From assembly GCA_017551095.1 (NCBI GenBank), contig JAFZMQ010000005.1:1-35185 (forward strand): a DNA stretch of 35,185 nt. The letters are read 5' to 3'. This document shows, in pieces, positions 1 through 9,071 of the stretch (position 1 is the first letter of the stretch; each line of letters starts with the position of its first letter). This DNA comes from Clostridia bacterium (lineage in GTDB: Bacteria > Bacillota > Clostridia > UBA1381). The notes under the pieces are model-generated. The model did no database searches and had not been told where the DNA came from. It saw only the letters and a program-made list of their open reading frames with translations. The position numbers were made by a program, and so were the translations under genes.

Positions 1-49
1 GGCCCTCTGGTCCCAAACCAGATGCGCTACCAAACTGCGCTACATCCCG
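1..49 (-). tRNA. tRNA-Pro(TGG), 5' part, cut by the window edge
   Basis: The reverse complement begins CGGGATGTAGCGCAG, which gives the 5' acceptor strand and D-stem. A D-loop with TTTGGTAGCGC follows, then an anticodon arm CTGG-TTTGGGA-CCAG whose central TGG reads proline codons. The variable loop, T-arm and 3' acceptor lie beyond base 1. A consensus promoter stands about 40 bases upstream, so this is probably the first gene of a transcription unit running out of the window. Confidence 0.93.
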
Positions 50-88
50 ATTACTCGGTATCGCCGCTACGCCGTCAACGACTTAACA

Positions 89-117
89 ATAATAACACAT
101 ATTAGATAGCTTGTCAA
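89..117 (-). promoter_or_regulatory. sigma-A promoter of the tRNA-Pro unit
   Basis: On the minus strand there is a perfect -35 TTGACA (112-117), a 17-bp spacer and a -10 TATTAT (89-94). The expected start of transcription is near 82, leaving a leader of about 30 nt before the tRNA. It lies just past the gyrB terminator, so the tRNA is transcribed independently of gyrB. Confidence 0.85.
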
Positions 118-140
118 CCCTTTTTATAATTTTTTTTACA

Positions 141-170
141 AAAAAACCGACAGAAATCTGTCGGCTTTTT
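141..170 (-). terminator. Rho-independent terminator of gyrB
   Basis: On the minus strand, GCCGACAG-ATTT-CTGTCGG forms a 7-bp GC-rich stem with a 4-nt loop and is followed by a run of T. It begins immediately after the gyrB stop codon. Confidence 0.9.
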
Positions 171-2090
171 CTAAATATCAAGATTGGAAACATATTTTGC
201 GTGTTTTTCAATAAATTCACGCCTTGGCTCAACCTTATCGCCCATAAGCACGGTAAAAATCTGGTCTGCCGCTATGGCATCTTCAAGCTCAACTCTTAGC
301 ATCGTTCTTGTTTCGGGGTTCATAGTAGTTTCCCAAAGCTCAGGCGGGTCCATCTCGCCCAAACCTTTATATCTTTGCACCTTTGCTCCTGGCCCCATCT
401 CCTGTAAAAGTGCGTTTCGCTCGTCATCAGAATAGGCAAACTTTTCAACAAGGTTTGCGTTTTTGCCTTTAAACACCTTATAGAGCGGAGGCTGTGCAAG
501 ATACACATTTCCGTTTTCGATTAAAGGACGCATATATCTGAAAAAGAATGTCAAAAGCAGTGTTCTTATATGTGAGCCGTCGACATCGGCATCCGCCATA
601 ATTACGATTTTGCCGTACTTTAATTTGGTTATGTCAAAATCGTCGCCTATACCTGCACCCAGAGCCTGAATGACGGGCAGGAGCTTTTCGTTTGAATAAA
701 CCTTGTCAATTCGGGATTTTTCGACATTTAACATCTTTCCCCAAAGTGGCAAAATGGCCTGGAAACGCCGGTTTCTGCCCTGTTTTGCAGAGCCTCCTGC
801 GGAATCTCCCTCGACAATGTAAATCTCTGCATAATCGGCACCCTCGTCGGTACATTTTGCAAGTTTACCCAAGAGGGAAGCGTTATTCGCCTGTGCACCT
901 TTTCGCGTCGCTTCTCTTGCTTTTCTTGCTGCCTCTCTTGCACGGGATGCTGTAAGTGTTTTTTCTATTATGGTTTTGGCAATCCTCGGATTTTCCTCTA
1001 AAAATGCCGAGAATTTATCATTTAATGCATTTTCAACCAGCGTTCTCGCCTCGGAATTTCCGAGCTTTGTTTTGGTTTGTCCCTCAAACTGTGCCTCCGA
1101 AACCTTTACACTGATAACGGCGGTCAGTCCCTCTCTTGTGTCCTCGCCTGAAAGATTGTCCTCTTTTTCTTTTAAGAGGTTGTATTTTCTCGCATAATCA
1201 TTTATAACACGGGTTAAGCCTGATTTAAAGCCTGTTTCGTGCATACCGCCGTCGATTGTGTGGATATTGTTTGCAAAGCTCAAAATAGCCTCGCTGTATG
1301 CGTCGGTGTATTGCATAGCAACCTCGACCATCATATCGTTTCTTGAAGCCTCAAAATAGATAATATCGTCATGCAGCGGGTCTTTGTTCTTGTTTATGTA
1401 GGAAACAAATTCCTTTATACCGCCCTCTGCATACAAGGTGACGGTTTCGGGCTTTTCCTGACGCTTATCGGTAAACAGGATTTTAATCCCCTTATTCAAA
1501 AATGCCTGTTCACGAAGCCTTTTTAAAAGGACATCATAGTCAAATTCCAAGGTTTCAAAAATCTCGGGGTCAGGCTTAAATGTGATTTTTGTACCCGTTC
1601 TTTTAGTATCGCCGATTACTTTTAAATCACAGGTAGGCTTTCCTCGTTCATAGCTCTGGTAGTGAATATGACTGCCGTCCGAAACCTCAACTTCAAGTTT
1701 TTCGGAAAGAGCGTTTACAACCGAAGAACCAACGCCGTGCAGACCGCCGGAAACCTTATATCCGCCGCCGCCGAACTTTCCACCTGCGTGGAGAATTGTA
1801 AGAACAACCTGCACAGTCGGGATTTTCTCCTGCGGATGTATGCCGACGGGTATGCCTCTGCCGTTATCGTCAACCGTTACCGAGTTATCGGGGTTTATGT
1901 CCACCTTGATTTCGGTACAGTAACCTGCCAAGGCTTCGTCAATGGAATTGTCTACAATTTCGTAAACCAGATGATGAAGTCCGGCAGAAGAAGTAGAGCC
2001 GATATACATACCGGGGCGTTTCCGAACAGCTTCAAGTCCTTCTAAGACCTGTATTTGATTTTCGTCATACTTAGTTTCAATCTTTTCCAT
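171..2090 (-). CDS. gyrB: DNA gyrase subunit B
   Basis: This is the ATPase subunit of type II topoisomerase. With GyrA it introduces negative supercoils into DNA. At 639 residues it is the usual length for Firmicutes GyrB. The GHKL ATPase domain is at the N-terminus, with the DNGRGIP motif at about 75-81 and glycine-rich GGLHGVG at about 115-121. QTKTKLG lies at about 338-344. The TOPRIM domain shows EGDSA at 427-431 and later a DADVDGSH acid cluster that binds Mg2+. ParE shares these motifs, but the recF-remB-gyrB order as in Bacillus favours GyrB. The ATG is preceded by AGGAG at good spacing. It is the last gene of its run and is followed directly by a strong terminator. gyrA is not the next gene inside this window. 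Confidence 0.96.
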   Translation of the reverse strand: MEKIETKYDENQIQVLEGLEAVRKRPGMYIGSTSSAGLHHLVYEIVDNSIDEALAGYCTEIKVDINPDNSVTVDDNGRGIPVGIHPQEKIPTVQVVLTILHAGGKFGGGGYKVSGGLHGVGSSVVNALSEKLEVEVSDGSHIHYQSYERGKPTCDLKVIGDTKRTGTKITFKPDPEIFETLEFDYDVLLKRLREQAFLNKGIKILFTDKRQEKPETVTLYAEGGIKEFVSYINKNKDPLHDDIIYFEASRNDMMVEVAMQYTDAYSEAILSFANNIHTIDGGMHETGFKSGLTRVINDYARKYNLLKEKEDNLSGEDTREGLTAVISVKVSEAQFEGQTKTKLGNSEARTLVENALNDKFSAFLEENPRIAKTIIEKTLTASRAREAARKAREATRKGAQANNASLLGKLAKCTDEGADYAEIYIVEGDSAGGSAKQGRNRRFQAILPLWGKMLNVEKSRIDKVYSNEKLLPVIQALGAGIGDDFDITKLKYGKIVIMADADVDGSHIRTLLLTFFFRYMRPLIENGNVYLAQPPLYKVFKGKNANLVEKFAYSDDERNALLQEMGPGAKVQRYKGLGEMDPPELWETTMNPETRTMLRVELEDAIAADQIFTVLMGDKVEPRREFIEKHAKYVSNLDI

Positions 2091-2105
2091 TTGATTTCTC
2101 CTAAT

Positions 2106-2366
2106 TTATATAAGATTTTCCGACTTCGCACGTTTTAAAAGGGTGCGTGTTGACGGAGATGTAATATATACCTGCGTTTTTCCAGAATTTTCCGTTAGAA
2201 TAAAGGATTTTGGCAAATCATCAGTTATATCGGAAATTTCACCGTTTTTTTGAGCATTTTTCAAAAATGCACGGGTTTTTGCGGAAACAGTTGTGTTATC
2301 CATATCAAAAATGCCTATAATATCGTCAACCTTTACGGCAGCGTCACCGCCTAAATGAAGATACAT
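2106..2366 (-). CDS. remB: RemB-like DUF370 regulator (YaaB homologue)
   Basis: An 86-residue protein beginning MYLHLGGDAAVKVDDIIGIF. It matches the opening of Bacillus RemB/YaaB, a DUF370 (RemA-family) protein tied to control of extracellular matrix genes. The C-terminal STRTLLKRA also fits the family. The longer open frame running back into recF is rejected, because GGAGG lies upstream of the ATG at 2366 and the family starts with MYxHLG. It starts one base after the recF stop and ends 15 bases before gyrB. The same recF-remB-gyrB order is found in Bacillus. DNA binding and regulon are inferred from family only. Confidence 0.9.
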   Translation of the reverse strand: MYLHLGGDAAVKVDDIIGIFDMDNTTVSAKTRAFLKNAQKNGEISDITDDLPKSFILTENSGKTQVYITSPSTRTLLKRAKSENLI

Positions 2367-2367
2367 C

Positions 2368-3462
2368 TTATTCCTCCCGCTTTGTAACCTTTCCCGACAC
2401 AACTTCAAAAATATCTGAAACCGAGCCGTCTTTTGTATCATCTAAATCGGTGCAGGTGAGAATCACCTGCTTGTCCTTGATTTTTCCCCAAAGATATGCC
2501 CTGCGGTCAAGATCAAGCTCACTCATTATGTCGTCTAATAAAAGCACAGGATACTCATTTCGTACATCTGCGATAAGCTCGGTCTGTGCCATTTTCAAAC
2601 TTAAAACGGCAGTTCTCTGCTGACCTTGCGACGCAAAATTTTTGATTTCCTTATCGCCTATAAAAAAGCGTAATTCATCACGCTGTATGCCGTACAGACT
2701 GCTTCCGTTTTCAATTTCTCTTGCAGATACAGCGGAGAGTTTTTTGTAAAAATTCTCCTTATCTATTATATCACAATCTACGCTCGGTGTATATAGTAAA
2801 TTCAAATTTTCTTTACAAATTTCTTTATGAATTTCTGATGCATAGCCGTTTAGGTTTTCTATAAAATCGGCACGGTATTTCATAATGAAACTGCCGTCGT
2901 CAGAAAGCTGTTCATTCCATACATCAAGCATATCGCCTGAAATGTTTTCGGAAAAATGCATTTTTTTCAAAAGATTATTCTTTTGTGCGAGATTTTTGTG
3001 GTAGGAAATAAGCCGTTTTAAATAAACGGGGTAGAGTTGACTTATCGCCTCGTCCAGAAAATGACGCCTTATTTGCGGAGCACCCTTTATAATCTGCAAA
3101 TCCTCGGGCGAAAACATAACGACATTCAAATACCGCATAAGCATTGACAGTTTAGTTATCGGCACATTGTTTATGCTGATTGATTTTTTGCCGTTTTTGC
3201 TAAGCTGCAAAACCGCTTTGTAGTCACGGTCTGCGTCGGAAAATTCAAGGCACAGCTTCATAAAATCCGAACCGAAATTTATCATTTCATTATCCGATTT
3301 TGTGCGGTGGCTTCGCCCGTGTGAAAACAGGTAAACAGCCTCCAAAAGATTAGTTTTGCCCTGAGCATTGTTTCCGAAAAACACATTCGTGTTTTCGCCA
3401 AAAGATACCGTTTCATTTTTGTAATTCCGGAAATTTGTTACACTGAGCTTTTTAACTTTCAT
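2368..3462 (-). CDS. recF: RecF, recombination mediator and gap-repair ATPase
   Basis: RecF is an SMC-like ABC ATPase that binds gapped DNA and, with RecO and RecR, helps load RecA. The 364-residue length is normal. Walker A GNNAQGKT is at 30-37. The signature region appears as NFASQGQQRT, and Walker B LLLDDIMSELD near the C-terminus is classical for RecF. The N-terminal LSVTNFRNY strand is also typical. The start codon follows the stop of the S4-domain gene directly, so the two are probably translationally coupled. dnaN, the usual upstream neighbour, is missing and Rel lies upstream instead. Confidence 0.96.
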   Translation of the reverse strand: MKVKKLSVTNFRNYKNETVSFGENTNVFFGNNAQGKTNLLEAVYLFSHGRSHRTKSDNEMINFGSDFMKLCLEFSDADRDYKAVLQLSKNGKKSISINNVPITKLSMLMRYLNVVMFSPEDLQIIKGAPQIRRHFLDEAISQLYPVYLKRLISYHKNLAQKNNLLKKMHFSENISGDMLDVWNEQLSDDGSFIMKYRADFIENLNGYASEIHKEICKENLNLLYTPSVDCDIIDKENFYKKLSAVSAREIENGSSLYGIQRDELRFFIGDKEIKNFASQGQQRTAVLSLKMAQTELIADVRNEYPVLLLDDIMSELDLDRRAYLWGKIKDKQVILTCTDLDDTKDGSVSDIFEVVSGKVTKREE

Positions 3463-3681
3463 TTAAATCACCGTCATTTCGGCAGTTTTATCACCAAGAC
3501 AGACCGCCACTTTATCGCCTTTTCGGATTTTTTTGCCACGCACTGTGCAAACCTCACCGTTTACTAAAACGGTGCCATCCAAAATCATTTCTTTTGCAAA
3601 ACTTCCCGATTCGGCAATGCCTGAAAACTTTAAAAGCTGGTCAAGTTTTATATACTCGGTAGAAATCTCGATGTTTTCCAT
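3463..3681 (-). CDS. rlbA: S4-domain RNA-binding protein, RlbA/YaaA type
   Basis: A 72-residue protein made almost wholly of one S4 RNA-binding fold: [16 protein letters not shown], then [18 protein letters not shown]. Size and position directly before recF match Bacillus YaaA/RlbA, which is linked to ribosome assembly. Two in-frame ATGs are possible, at 3693 and 3681. The second gives the family's usual length, with GGA about 8 bases upstream. The frame stays open back to 3777, but that extension has no family resemblance and is judged non-coding leader. Function is inferred from family and synteny. Confidence 0.82.
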   Translation of the reverse strand: MENIEISTEYIKLDQLLKFSGIAESGSFAKEMILDGTVLVNGEVCTVRGKKIRKGDKVAVCLGDKTAEMTVI

Positions 3682-3702
3682 AAAAATTTCCATAGCCTTT
3701 CT

Positions 3703-3801
3703 GCCCACAAAAAGCAATTGAAAATTATACTCCGCCTTGTCTGTGGGCTGATAAGGCGTATAATGGAAATTATGCACATCGCCGTTTTGCCAAAGGCAAA
3801 A
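3703..3801 (-). promoter_or_regulatory. structured leader between rel and rlbA
   Basis: The interval 3682-3823 holds three inverted repeats. A 7-bp hairpin TTTTGCC-TTT-GGCAAAA lies at 3785-3801, just past the rel stop and without a T-tract. A 6-bp pair lies at 3733-3738/3753-3758. A 7-bp pair lies at 3703-3709/3742-3748. The last two interlock, so they can form alternative hairpins or a pseudoknot. A possible -10 TATAAT (3724-3729) has only a weak -35 (TTATCA, 19-bp spacer). It may be an internal promoter or RNA regulatory element for rlbA-recF-remB-gyrB; this is inference. Confidence 0.3.
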
Positions 3802-3823
3802 TATCAGCGGTGCATTTAATCTC

Positions 3824-6052
3824 CTAATTTGTGGTTCTCGATACGCTTGAAACGCCTGAAATCTGTGAGATTTTCGTCATAGCCCGTTTTAAGTCGTCGG
3901 TATCGGAAATTTCAAGCCCGAAGGTCATAACCGAAGTCCTGTTTTTCATTTTTCTCGCGTTAATAGATACACATTCTATGCCCATATCGGCAATAACCGC
4001 GGTAATTTTCATCATAATGCTTGTTGTATCCTCCGCTTCGACTTTAAGCGTCGCAACATAGGATTTGCTCTTGCCTCCGCACCAATTTACGACAATAAAA
4101 CGGTTTTTATCCTCTTCTGAAAGGGCATTAGGCTGAATGTTCGGGCAATCGGAGCGGTGTACCGAAACGCCTCTTCCTTTGGTAATAAAGCCGACAATAT
4201 CGTCGCCGGGCACGGGATTGCAGCATTTTGAAAGCCTTACAAGGCAGTTGTCAATGCCTTTAACCTCAATGCCGCTTGTATTGGGTTTTCTGCGGATAGC
4301 GTGGGTAGTACGGGAGTCTTGGGGAGCATTTTTTCGCTGCTCTTTTAGGTATTGTTCCCTAAGGTGCATAACCACCTTTTGTGCCGAAAGTCCGCCAAAG
4401 CCGACACTTGCATATAAGTCGTCAATGTCGGAAAGGGTGTACTTTTTGTAAAATGCCGAAAGCCATTCTTCACGGAACAGGGAATTAAACGGTATATTTA
4501 CACGCTTTACTTCCTTTTCAATCATATCCCTGCCGTGAATAATATTTTCGTCACGCCGTTCACGCTTCAACCATTGATTTATTTTAGTTCTTGCCTGAGA
4601 TGTTTTGACAATTTTGAGCCAATCATGGCTCGGCCCTTTTGCCTGTGGAGAGGTCAAAATCTCGATAATATCGCCGTTTAAGAGCTTATAAGTGTTTGGC
4701 ACAATTTTTCCGTTTGCCTTTGCACCGACCATTTTGCTGCCCACCTGCGAATGTATTGCAAAGGCAAAATCTATAACGGTTGAGCCGTTTGGCAGAGGTA
4801 TAACCTTGCCCCGTGGTGTAAAGGCAAAAACCTGGTCTGAAAACATATCTATTTTAAGACTGTTCATAAATTGGTCTGGGTCCATAATGCCCGATTGGGT
4901 TTCCATAAGGGAATGTACCCATTCAAGCTCTTTGTCCATGCTGTTTACGCCCGATTTGCCCTCTTTATATTTCCAATGTGCAGCGATACCCTCTTCCGCA
5001 ACCTTGTGCATATCCCAGGTGCGTATCTGGATCTCAAAGGGCATACCGTCAGTACCGACAACCGTCGTATGAAGCGACTGGTACATATTCGGCTTAGGCA
5101 TTGCAATATAATCCTTAAACCGCATAGGAAGCGGCGTATATATTTCGTGAACAACGCCTAAAACCGCATAACAATCCGAAACGGTGTCAACAATGACACG
5201 CACGGCAAAAAGGTCGTAAATCTCATCAATCGTCTTGTTTTGGGCGTACATCTTCCGGAATATGCTGTAATAATGCTTTGTTCGTCCTGATATATTGCAT
5301 TTTATGCCGCTTTCTGTAAGACGGCTTTCCAAAGTGTCGATAATGTTTACTACAAAATCCTCACGCTCATTCTTTTTTTGCGTTACGCTCTCGCTGATTT
5401 CCGCGTATGCAACGGGGTCTAAGTATTTTAACGCCAAATCTTCCAGCTCGGATTTTATTCTTGAAATACCGAGCCTGTGAGCAAGAGGTGCATAAACATC
5501 AAGCGTTTCCTTTGCGACAGTTAACTGTTTTTCGTGTGGCTGAAAATCAAGCGTACGCATATTGTGGAGCCTGTCAATGAGCTTTATGATAATAACCCGT
5601 ATGTCACGGCTCATCGCAAAGAACATTTTTCTTAAATTCTCAACCTGTTCTTCCTGCTGGTCTGTGTATTGAATTTTTTTGAGCTTGGTGACGCCGTCAA
5701 CGATTTCCGCAACATCTTCGCCAAAAAGAGCAACCACATCATCATATGTATAGGGTGTGTCCTCAATGACATCATGCAAAAGCCCTGCACATATTGCAAC
5801 GCTGTCCATAGACAGCTCTGACGCAATATACGCAATCTGCACAGGATGAATTATATATGGCTCACCCGATTTTCTGAATTGCCCTTTATGTGCTGCCTTT
5901 GCCACCCTGTATGCAACATCAATTATGTCGGTGTTTGCTTTCGGGGCATAGGTTTTAACCCTATCTATTACCTTTTCGACAATTATGTCTGTTTCGTCCT
6001 CGATACGCCCGAGCTTTTCCGCATTTTCAAATACAATTTTATCGCCGTTCAT
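3824..6052 (-). CDS. relA: bifunctional (p)ppGpp synthetase/hydrolase Rel
   Basis: Rel makes and degrades the stringent-response alarmone (p)ppGpp. The 742 residues contain, in order: an HD hydrolase domain with [10 protein letters not shown] and LLHDVIEDT (HD at 93-94); the synthetase domain with DLFAVRVIV and [13 protein letters not shown]; a TGS domain with [27 protein letters not shown] split across it; the conserved-cysteine region [11 protein letters not shown]...HRSDCPN; and a C-terminal ACT domain. Both active sites look intact. The ATG at 6052 has GGA nine bases upstream and is preferred over an in-frame TTG at 6058. It lies 16 bases after recJ. Bacillus also has recJ and relA close together, but with apt between; here apt is elsewhere (22615-23163). 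Confidence 0.95.
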   Translation of the reverse strand: MNGDKIVFENAEKLGRIEDETDIIVEKVIDRVKTYAPKANTDIIDVAYRVAKAAHKGQFRKSGEPYIIHPVQIAYIASELSMDSVAICAGLLHDVIEDTPYTYDDVVALFGEDVAEIVDGVTKLKKIQYTDQQEEQVENLRKMFFAMSRDIRVIIIKLIDRLHNMRTLDFQPHEKQLTVAKETLDVYAPLAHRLGISRIKSELEDLALKYLDPVAYAEISESVTQKKNEREDFVVNIIDTLESRLTESGIKCNISGRTKHYYSIFRKMYAQNKTIDEIYDLFAVRVIVDTVSDCYAVLGVVHEIYTPLPMRFKDYIAMPKPNMYQSLHTTVVGTDGMPFEIQIRTWDMHKVAEEGIAAHWKYKEGKSGVNSMDKELEWVHSLMETQSGIMDPDQFMNSLKIDMFSDQVFAFTPRGKVIPLPNGSTVIDFAFAIHSQVGSKMVGAKANGKIVPNTYKLLNGDIIEILTSPQAKGPSHDWLKIVKTSQARTKINQWLKRERRDENIIHGRDMIEKEVKRVNIPFNSLFREEWLSAFYKKYTLSDIDDLYASVGFGGLSAQKVVMHLREQYLKEQRKNAPQDSRTTHAIRRKPNTSGIEVKGIDNCLVRLSKCCNPVPGDDIVGFITKGRGVSVHRSDCPNIQPNALSEEDKNRFIVVNWCGGKSKSYVATLKVEAEDTTSIMMKITAVIADMGIECVSINARKMKNRTSVMTFGLEISDTDDLKRAMTKISQISGVSSVSRTTN

Positions 6053-6068
6053 ATACAAAATTCCAATC

Positions 6069-7769
6069 TTATTTTTTAATATCTTTTATCAACAGTTGCA
6101 CATTTTCCGTGCCGTTATATGTATTTATATTCATTGAAAAGGCAATATCTGCAATATCACCCTCAGATAATTCCGATGCAAGATTTCCCATACCGAACCA
6201 TATCGCACTTGCCGTAATCCCGTTTTTAGAAACACGCATTGAAAGATGTTTTCCGTCCGCACCTATTGCCGAGCAAGAGATGATTTTTGCATTTTCCAAG
6301 GCAAAAACAGGCGTTTCGTTTCCTATGCCAAAAGGCTCAAACTTTTTAAGAGCTTTTGCCCAATCAAGCGTTATATGTGACGGGTTTATTCTGCAATCTA
6401 CCGGGATTTTCGGAATGAGCATATCGTCGGTTATATGCTTTTTCGCATATGCGTTTATTTTTTTTGTAAAATCAGGAATATTCTCTTCCGATATTGTAAG
6501 TCCCGCCGCCAAAGCGTGACCGCCGAAAGCGGTTAAAAGCTCCTCGCTGTCCGAAAGTGCGTCAAAAAGATTTAACCCTTCGATAGACCTGCCGGAGCCT
6601 TTGTATTTTCCTTTTTCTCCCGACAGCAAAATGCACGGTTTTTTCAGCTTTTCGCAAAGCTTGGATGCCACAATTCCGATAACGCCGTTATGCCAATGCG
6701 GTGATGTTAAAACATACACTGACTGAGCCTCCATAGAATCAGCAATAGCGGACGCCTCGTCAAAAATCTTTTGCTCCTCCTGCTGACGCAAACGGTTAAG
6801 TTCATCTAAACGCTGTGCAAGTTCTAAGGCTCTTTGATAAGTTTTTGCACGAAACAACTCTGCTGCGATTGTTGCATTATCCATACGCCCTGCGGCGTTT
6901 ATTCTGGGGGATAGGGAAAAGGCAATTAAAGAGGCGGTTATCTCTCTGTCATTACAGCCCGAAATTTCCAAAAGTGCTTTTATACCGAAATTTCCCGTGT
7001 CCTTTATTACCGATATACCCCTGTCAACGATTATTCTGTTTTCGTCCGAAAGGGAAACGATGTCCGCAACAGTTCCGATTGCAACAAGGTCTGCATATTT
7101 CATAAATACGCTTTTTGTGTTCATGCCAAGCTTTTTTGCAAGTGCCAAAACGAGCTTGAATGCAACGCCCACACCGGCAAGTTCAGAAAAAGGATATGTA
7201 GAATCGTGGCGTTTTGGGTTTATCACAGCAACCGCCTTTGGCAGCTCCTCTTTGCAGGTGTGGTGGTCGGTTATGATGACATCGAGTTTTTGCGTTTTTG
7301 CAAACTCAACTTCGCCAATTGAAGAAATGCCGCAGTCCACGGTGATTAAAAGCTTTGTGCCGCCTCTTGCGATTCGGTTAAGAGCAAGAATATTAAGCCC
7401 GTACCCCTCTGAGAAACGGTCGGGTATGTAGTAATCAACATCAGCTCCGCAAAACTCCAAAAAATCTGTCAAAACCGACACAGAGGTAACTCCGTCAACA
7501 TCATAATCGCCGTAAACGGTAATTTTTTCCTTGTCATTTATGGCACGGATAATACGCTCACAAGCAACTTCCATATCGTTAAAAAGAAACGGACTATGTA
7601 TTCTGTCTAAACCCTTTGACATATATGCGGCAAAGGTGTCGCTATCGGACACACCCCGCAATAGCAGCAAAACGGCCATTTCATACGGCAAATTAAACTG
7701 CTTGGCAAAAGCAGAGATTTCCTCATTTTTTAATTTGTTGTCACGGTATTCCCAAATTTTCTTCTGCAT
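6069..7769 (-). CDS. recJ: single-stranded-DNA exonuclease RecJ
   Basis: RecJ is a 5'-3' ssDNA exonuclease used in recombination and mismatch or base-excision repair. The 566-residue protein carries the DHH phosphoesterase motifs: DYDVDG at 88-93, VDCGISS near 144-150 and DHH at 168-170. The DHHA1 domain contains GSGRSIEGLN and GGHALAAGL. It is at the short end of the family and seems to lack the extra C-terminal region of longer Firmicutes RecJ. The ATG at 7769 has GGAG six bases upstream; a longer frame to 7790 has no such site. It is the first gene of the rel-recF-gyrB run and has a good promoter just upstream. Confidence 0.94.
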   Translation of the reverse strand: MQKKIWEYRDNKLKNEEISAFAKQFNLPYEMAVLLLLRGVSDSDTFAAYMSKGLDRIHSPFLFNDMEVACERIIRAINDKEKITVYGDYDVDGVTSVSVLTDFLEFCGADVDYYIPDRFSEGYGLNILALNRIARGGTKLLITVDCGISSIGEVEFAKTQKLDVIITDHHTCKEELPKAVAVINPKRHDSTYPFSELAGVGVAFKLVLALAKKLGMNTKSVFMKYADLVAIGTVADIVSLSDENRIIVDRGISVIKDTGNFGIKALLEISGCNDREITASLIAFSLSPRINAAGRMDNATIAAELFRAKTYQRALELAQRLDELNRLRQQEEQKIFDEASAIADSMEAQSVYVLTSPHWHNGVIGIVASKLCEKLKKPCILLSGEKGKYKGSGRSIEGLNLFDALSDSEELLTAFGGHALAAGLTISEENIPDFTKKINAYAKKHITDDMLIPKIPVDCRINPSHITLDWAKALKKFEPFGIGNETPVFALENAKIISCSAIGADGKHLSMRVSKNGITASAIWFGMGNLASELSEGDIADIAFSMNINTYNGTENVQLLIKDIKK

Positions 7770-7804
7770 TCCAAACTCCAAAAAACACATAAATATACAT
7801 TATT

Positions 7805-7833
7805 ATTATAGCATTTATTTCATATTTTTTCAA
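7805..7833 (-). promoter_or_regulatory. sigma-A promoter of the recJ-rel-gyrB run
   Basis: Minus-strand -35 TTGAAA (7828-7833), 17-bp spacer, -10 TATAAT (7805-7810). Transcription would start near 7798, about 30 nt before the recJ ATG. This region also marks the left edge of the accessory block. Confidence 0.85.
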
Positions 7834-7906
7834 GCATTCTGCTATCAATGTATAGAAAATGTCATAAAGCGGAATAATAGAAAAAGAAAAGAAAGGAAGT
7901 GATTTT

Positions 7907-8017
7907 ATGTCAAAGAACGAAAATAAGAAGGATAACAAGAATAATAACCAGAACAGCAATCAAAAGGACACTAATAAGAAGAACGATAATCAGAATTCTG
8001 ATAAGAAGTGCGACTGA
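7907..8017 (+). CDS. small Asn/Lys-rich hypothetical protein (36 aa)
   Basis: The frame is ATG to TGA, 36 residues, beginning MSKNENKKDNKNNNQ and ending SDKKCD. Twelve residues are Asn and nine are Lys, with a single Cys next to last. It is hydrophilic with no hydrophobic stretch, so probably unstructured and cytoplasmic. Support for expression: AAGGA lies at good spacing before the ATG, and a strong intrinsic terminator starts 46 bases after the stop. It is one of very few plus-strand genes in this half of the window, divergent from recJ. No clear plus-strand promoter was found. I do not recognise the family. Small Asn-rich peptides like this occur in Clostridia, but a function cannot be assigned. 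Confidence 0.65.
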   Translation: MSKNENKKDNKNNNQNSNQKDTNKKNDNQNSDKKCD

Positions 8018-8062
8018 AAAATGTGACAAAATTAAAGTAAAACGGAATATCAAATTGCAAGT

Positions 8063-8103
8063 GAATGAGTCTGGTATCATTACCGGACTCATTCCGTTTT
8101 TTT
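8063..8103 (+). terminator. strong terminator after the 36-aa gene
   Basis: A 13-bp stem (8063-8075 with 8082-8094, one G-T pair) and a 6-nt loop are followed by CCG and seven T. A second, outer inverted repeat, AAAACGGAAT (8039-8048) with ATTCCGTTTT (8091-8100), shares bases with the first, so two alternative folds are possible. Confidence 0.88.
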
Positions 8104-8148
8104 GCGAAAAAGGAGGAGCAAGGCAGCGGGCAGATGTTTTTCTGCAAA

Positions 8149-8178
8149 GAAAAACGGAGCAAAGCGAACTTTGCTCCG
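8149..8178 (-). terminator. UUCG-loop terminator of the arsC-like gene
   Basis: On the minus strand, CGGAGCAAAG-TTCG-CTTTGCTCCG is a perfect 10-bp stem with a TTCG tetraloop, followed by TTTTTC. It stands about 115 bases past the stop of the ArsC/Spx-like gene. Nothing else was recognised in 8179-8291. Confidence 0.82.
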
Positions 8179-8291
8179 ACATGGCAAAGCCGAACGATTT
8201 AGATGCACCTTTATTTTGCAGGCATATTCCAAAATTATTGGTCGGCACAGTCCAGTAAAAGCAAATGTGTTTACAAGTATGTAAATTTTGT

Positions 8292-8642
8292 TTACAGCCT
8301 ATCGTTCCATTCTTTTTCCTTGAATCCGACTAAAACAAACTCTTTACCAATCACAAGCGGACGCTTAACTAACATTCCGTCGGTTGCCAGAAGTTTAATT
8401 TGTTCTTCTTCGGACATAGTCGGAAGTTTAGTTTTAAGTGCCATTGATTTATACAAGAGTCCTGATGTGTTAAAGAATCTCTTTAATGGCAGTGCGCTCA
8501 TTTTATGCCATTCGATCAGTTCTTCAAAACTGGGGTTATTATTCTTTATATCACGAATTTCATATTGAATATTATTGTCATCAAGCCATTTTTTTGCTTT
8601 CTGACAAGTTGTGCATTTTGGATAACAAATAAAGGTAAGCAT
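8292..8642 (-). CDS. ArsC/Spx/MgsR-family thiol protein
   Basis: A 116-residue thioredoxin-fold protein of the ArsC family. It starts MLTFICYPKCTTCQKAKKWL, with a CTTC (CxxC) site at about residues 10-13. It continues with IKNNNPSFEELIEWH, a long central helix region and KRPLVIG, the RP motif conserved in ArsC and Spx proteins. The CxxC is what Spx-like proteins use as a redox switch; single-Cys arsenate reductases have a related N-terminal site. It could therefore be a reductase or an RNA-polymerase-binding regulator, and I cannot decide. The ATG at 8642 has AAGGAG upstream, overlapping the stop of the rhodanese gene, which suggests coupling. Confidence 0.85.
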   Translation of the reverse strand: MLTFICYPKCTTCQKAKKWLDDNNIQYEIRDIKNNNPSFEELIEWHKMSALPLKRFFNTSGLLYKSMALKTKLPTMSEEEQIKLLATDGMLVKRPLVIGKEFVLVGFKEKEWNDRL

Positions 8643-8646
8643 AAAA

Positions 8647-9060
8647 TTACTCCTTTTCAATTTCATATGGCCAATCTATTATTCCACCAAATTCTTTTAC
8701 ATTTGTAAACCCTATCTTCACAAGACTTTCGGCTGCAATTTTGCTTCTTCTACCACTACGGCAATATACAAGAATTAGCTTATCCTTATCGGGCAACATT
8801 TTTTCTGCTTTATCGTCTATTTCTGTATAAGGTATAAGTATAGCATCTGATATATGCCCCTCATTATACTCATCTTGCTCTCTGACATCAAGGATTATAC
8901 AATCTTCGCAGCTATCCATAATTTTCTTGGCATCCTCCGCACTAATTTGCTCATACATCACTTTTTCTCCTTTATCATAAACTGTTTTGCCACTCTCATT
9001 TGCACATGAGATTAAAAATAAGCATAACAGAATTGATGTAATAAATAATAGCTTTTTCAT
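8647..9060 (-). CDS. rhodanese-like lipoprotein
   Basis: A 137-residue exported lipoprotein. The signal peptide MKKLLFITSILLCLFLIS ends in lipobox LISC, with lipidated Cys at 19. The mature part is one rhodanese domain: IILDVREQDEYNEGHI, then VYCRSGRRS with the catalytic Cys in a typical six-residue loop. Rhodaneses move sulfane sulfur or act as thiol carriers; here the site would face outside the membrane. An alternative ATG at 9075 overlaps the MGMT stop as ATGA. I prefer 9060 because GGTG precedes it and it gives a standard signal peptide. It sits between MGMT and the ArsC-like gene in one tight minus-strand run. Confidence 0.87.
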   Translation of the reverse strand: MKKLLFITSILLCLFLISCANESGKTVYDKGEKVMYEQISAEDAKKIMDSCEDCIILDVREQDEYNEGHISDAILIPYTEIDDKAEKMLPDKDKLILVYCRSGRRSKIAAESLVKIGFTNVKEFGGIIDWPYEIEKE

Positions 9061-9071
9061 AAATTCACCAC

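Noticed and set aside
2367-2441. N-terminal extension of the RemB frame into recF
   Set aside because: The family starts at MYxHLG and the ribosome binding site is directly before that ATG.
7910-8248. 112-residue minus-strand frame
   Set aside because: It is antisense to the 36-codon gene and runs through two terminator hairpins; the poly-Ile/Val end is the mirror of Asn/Lys codons.
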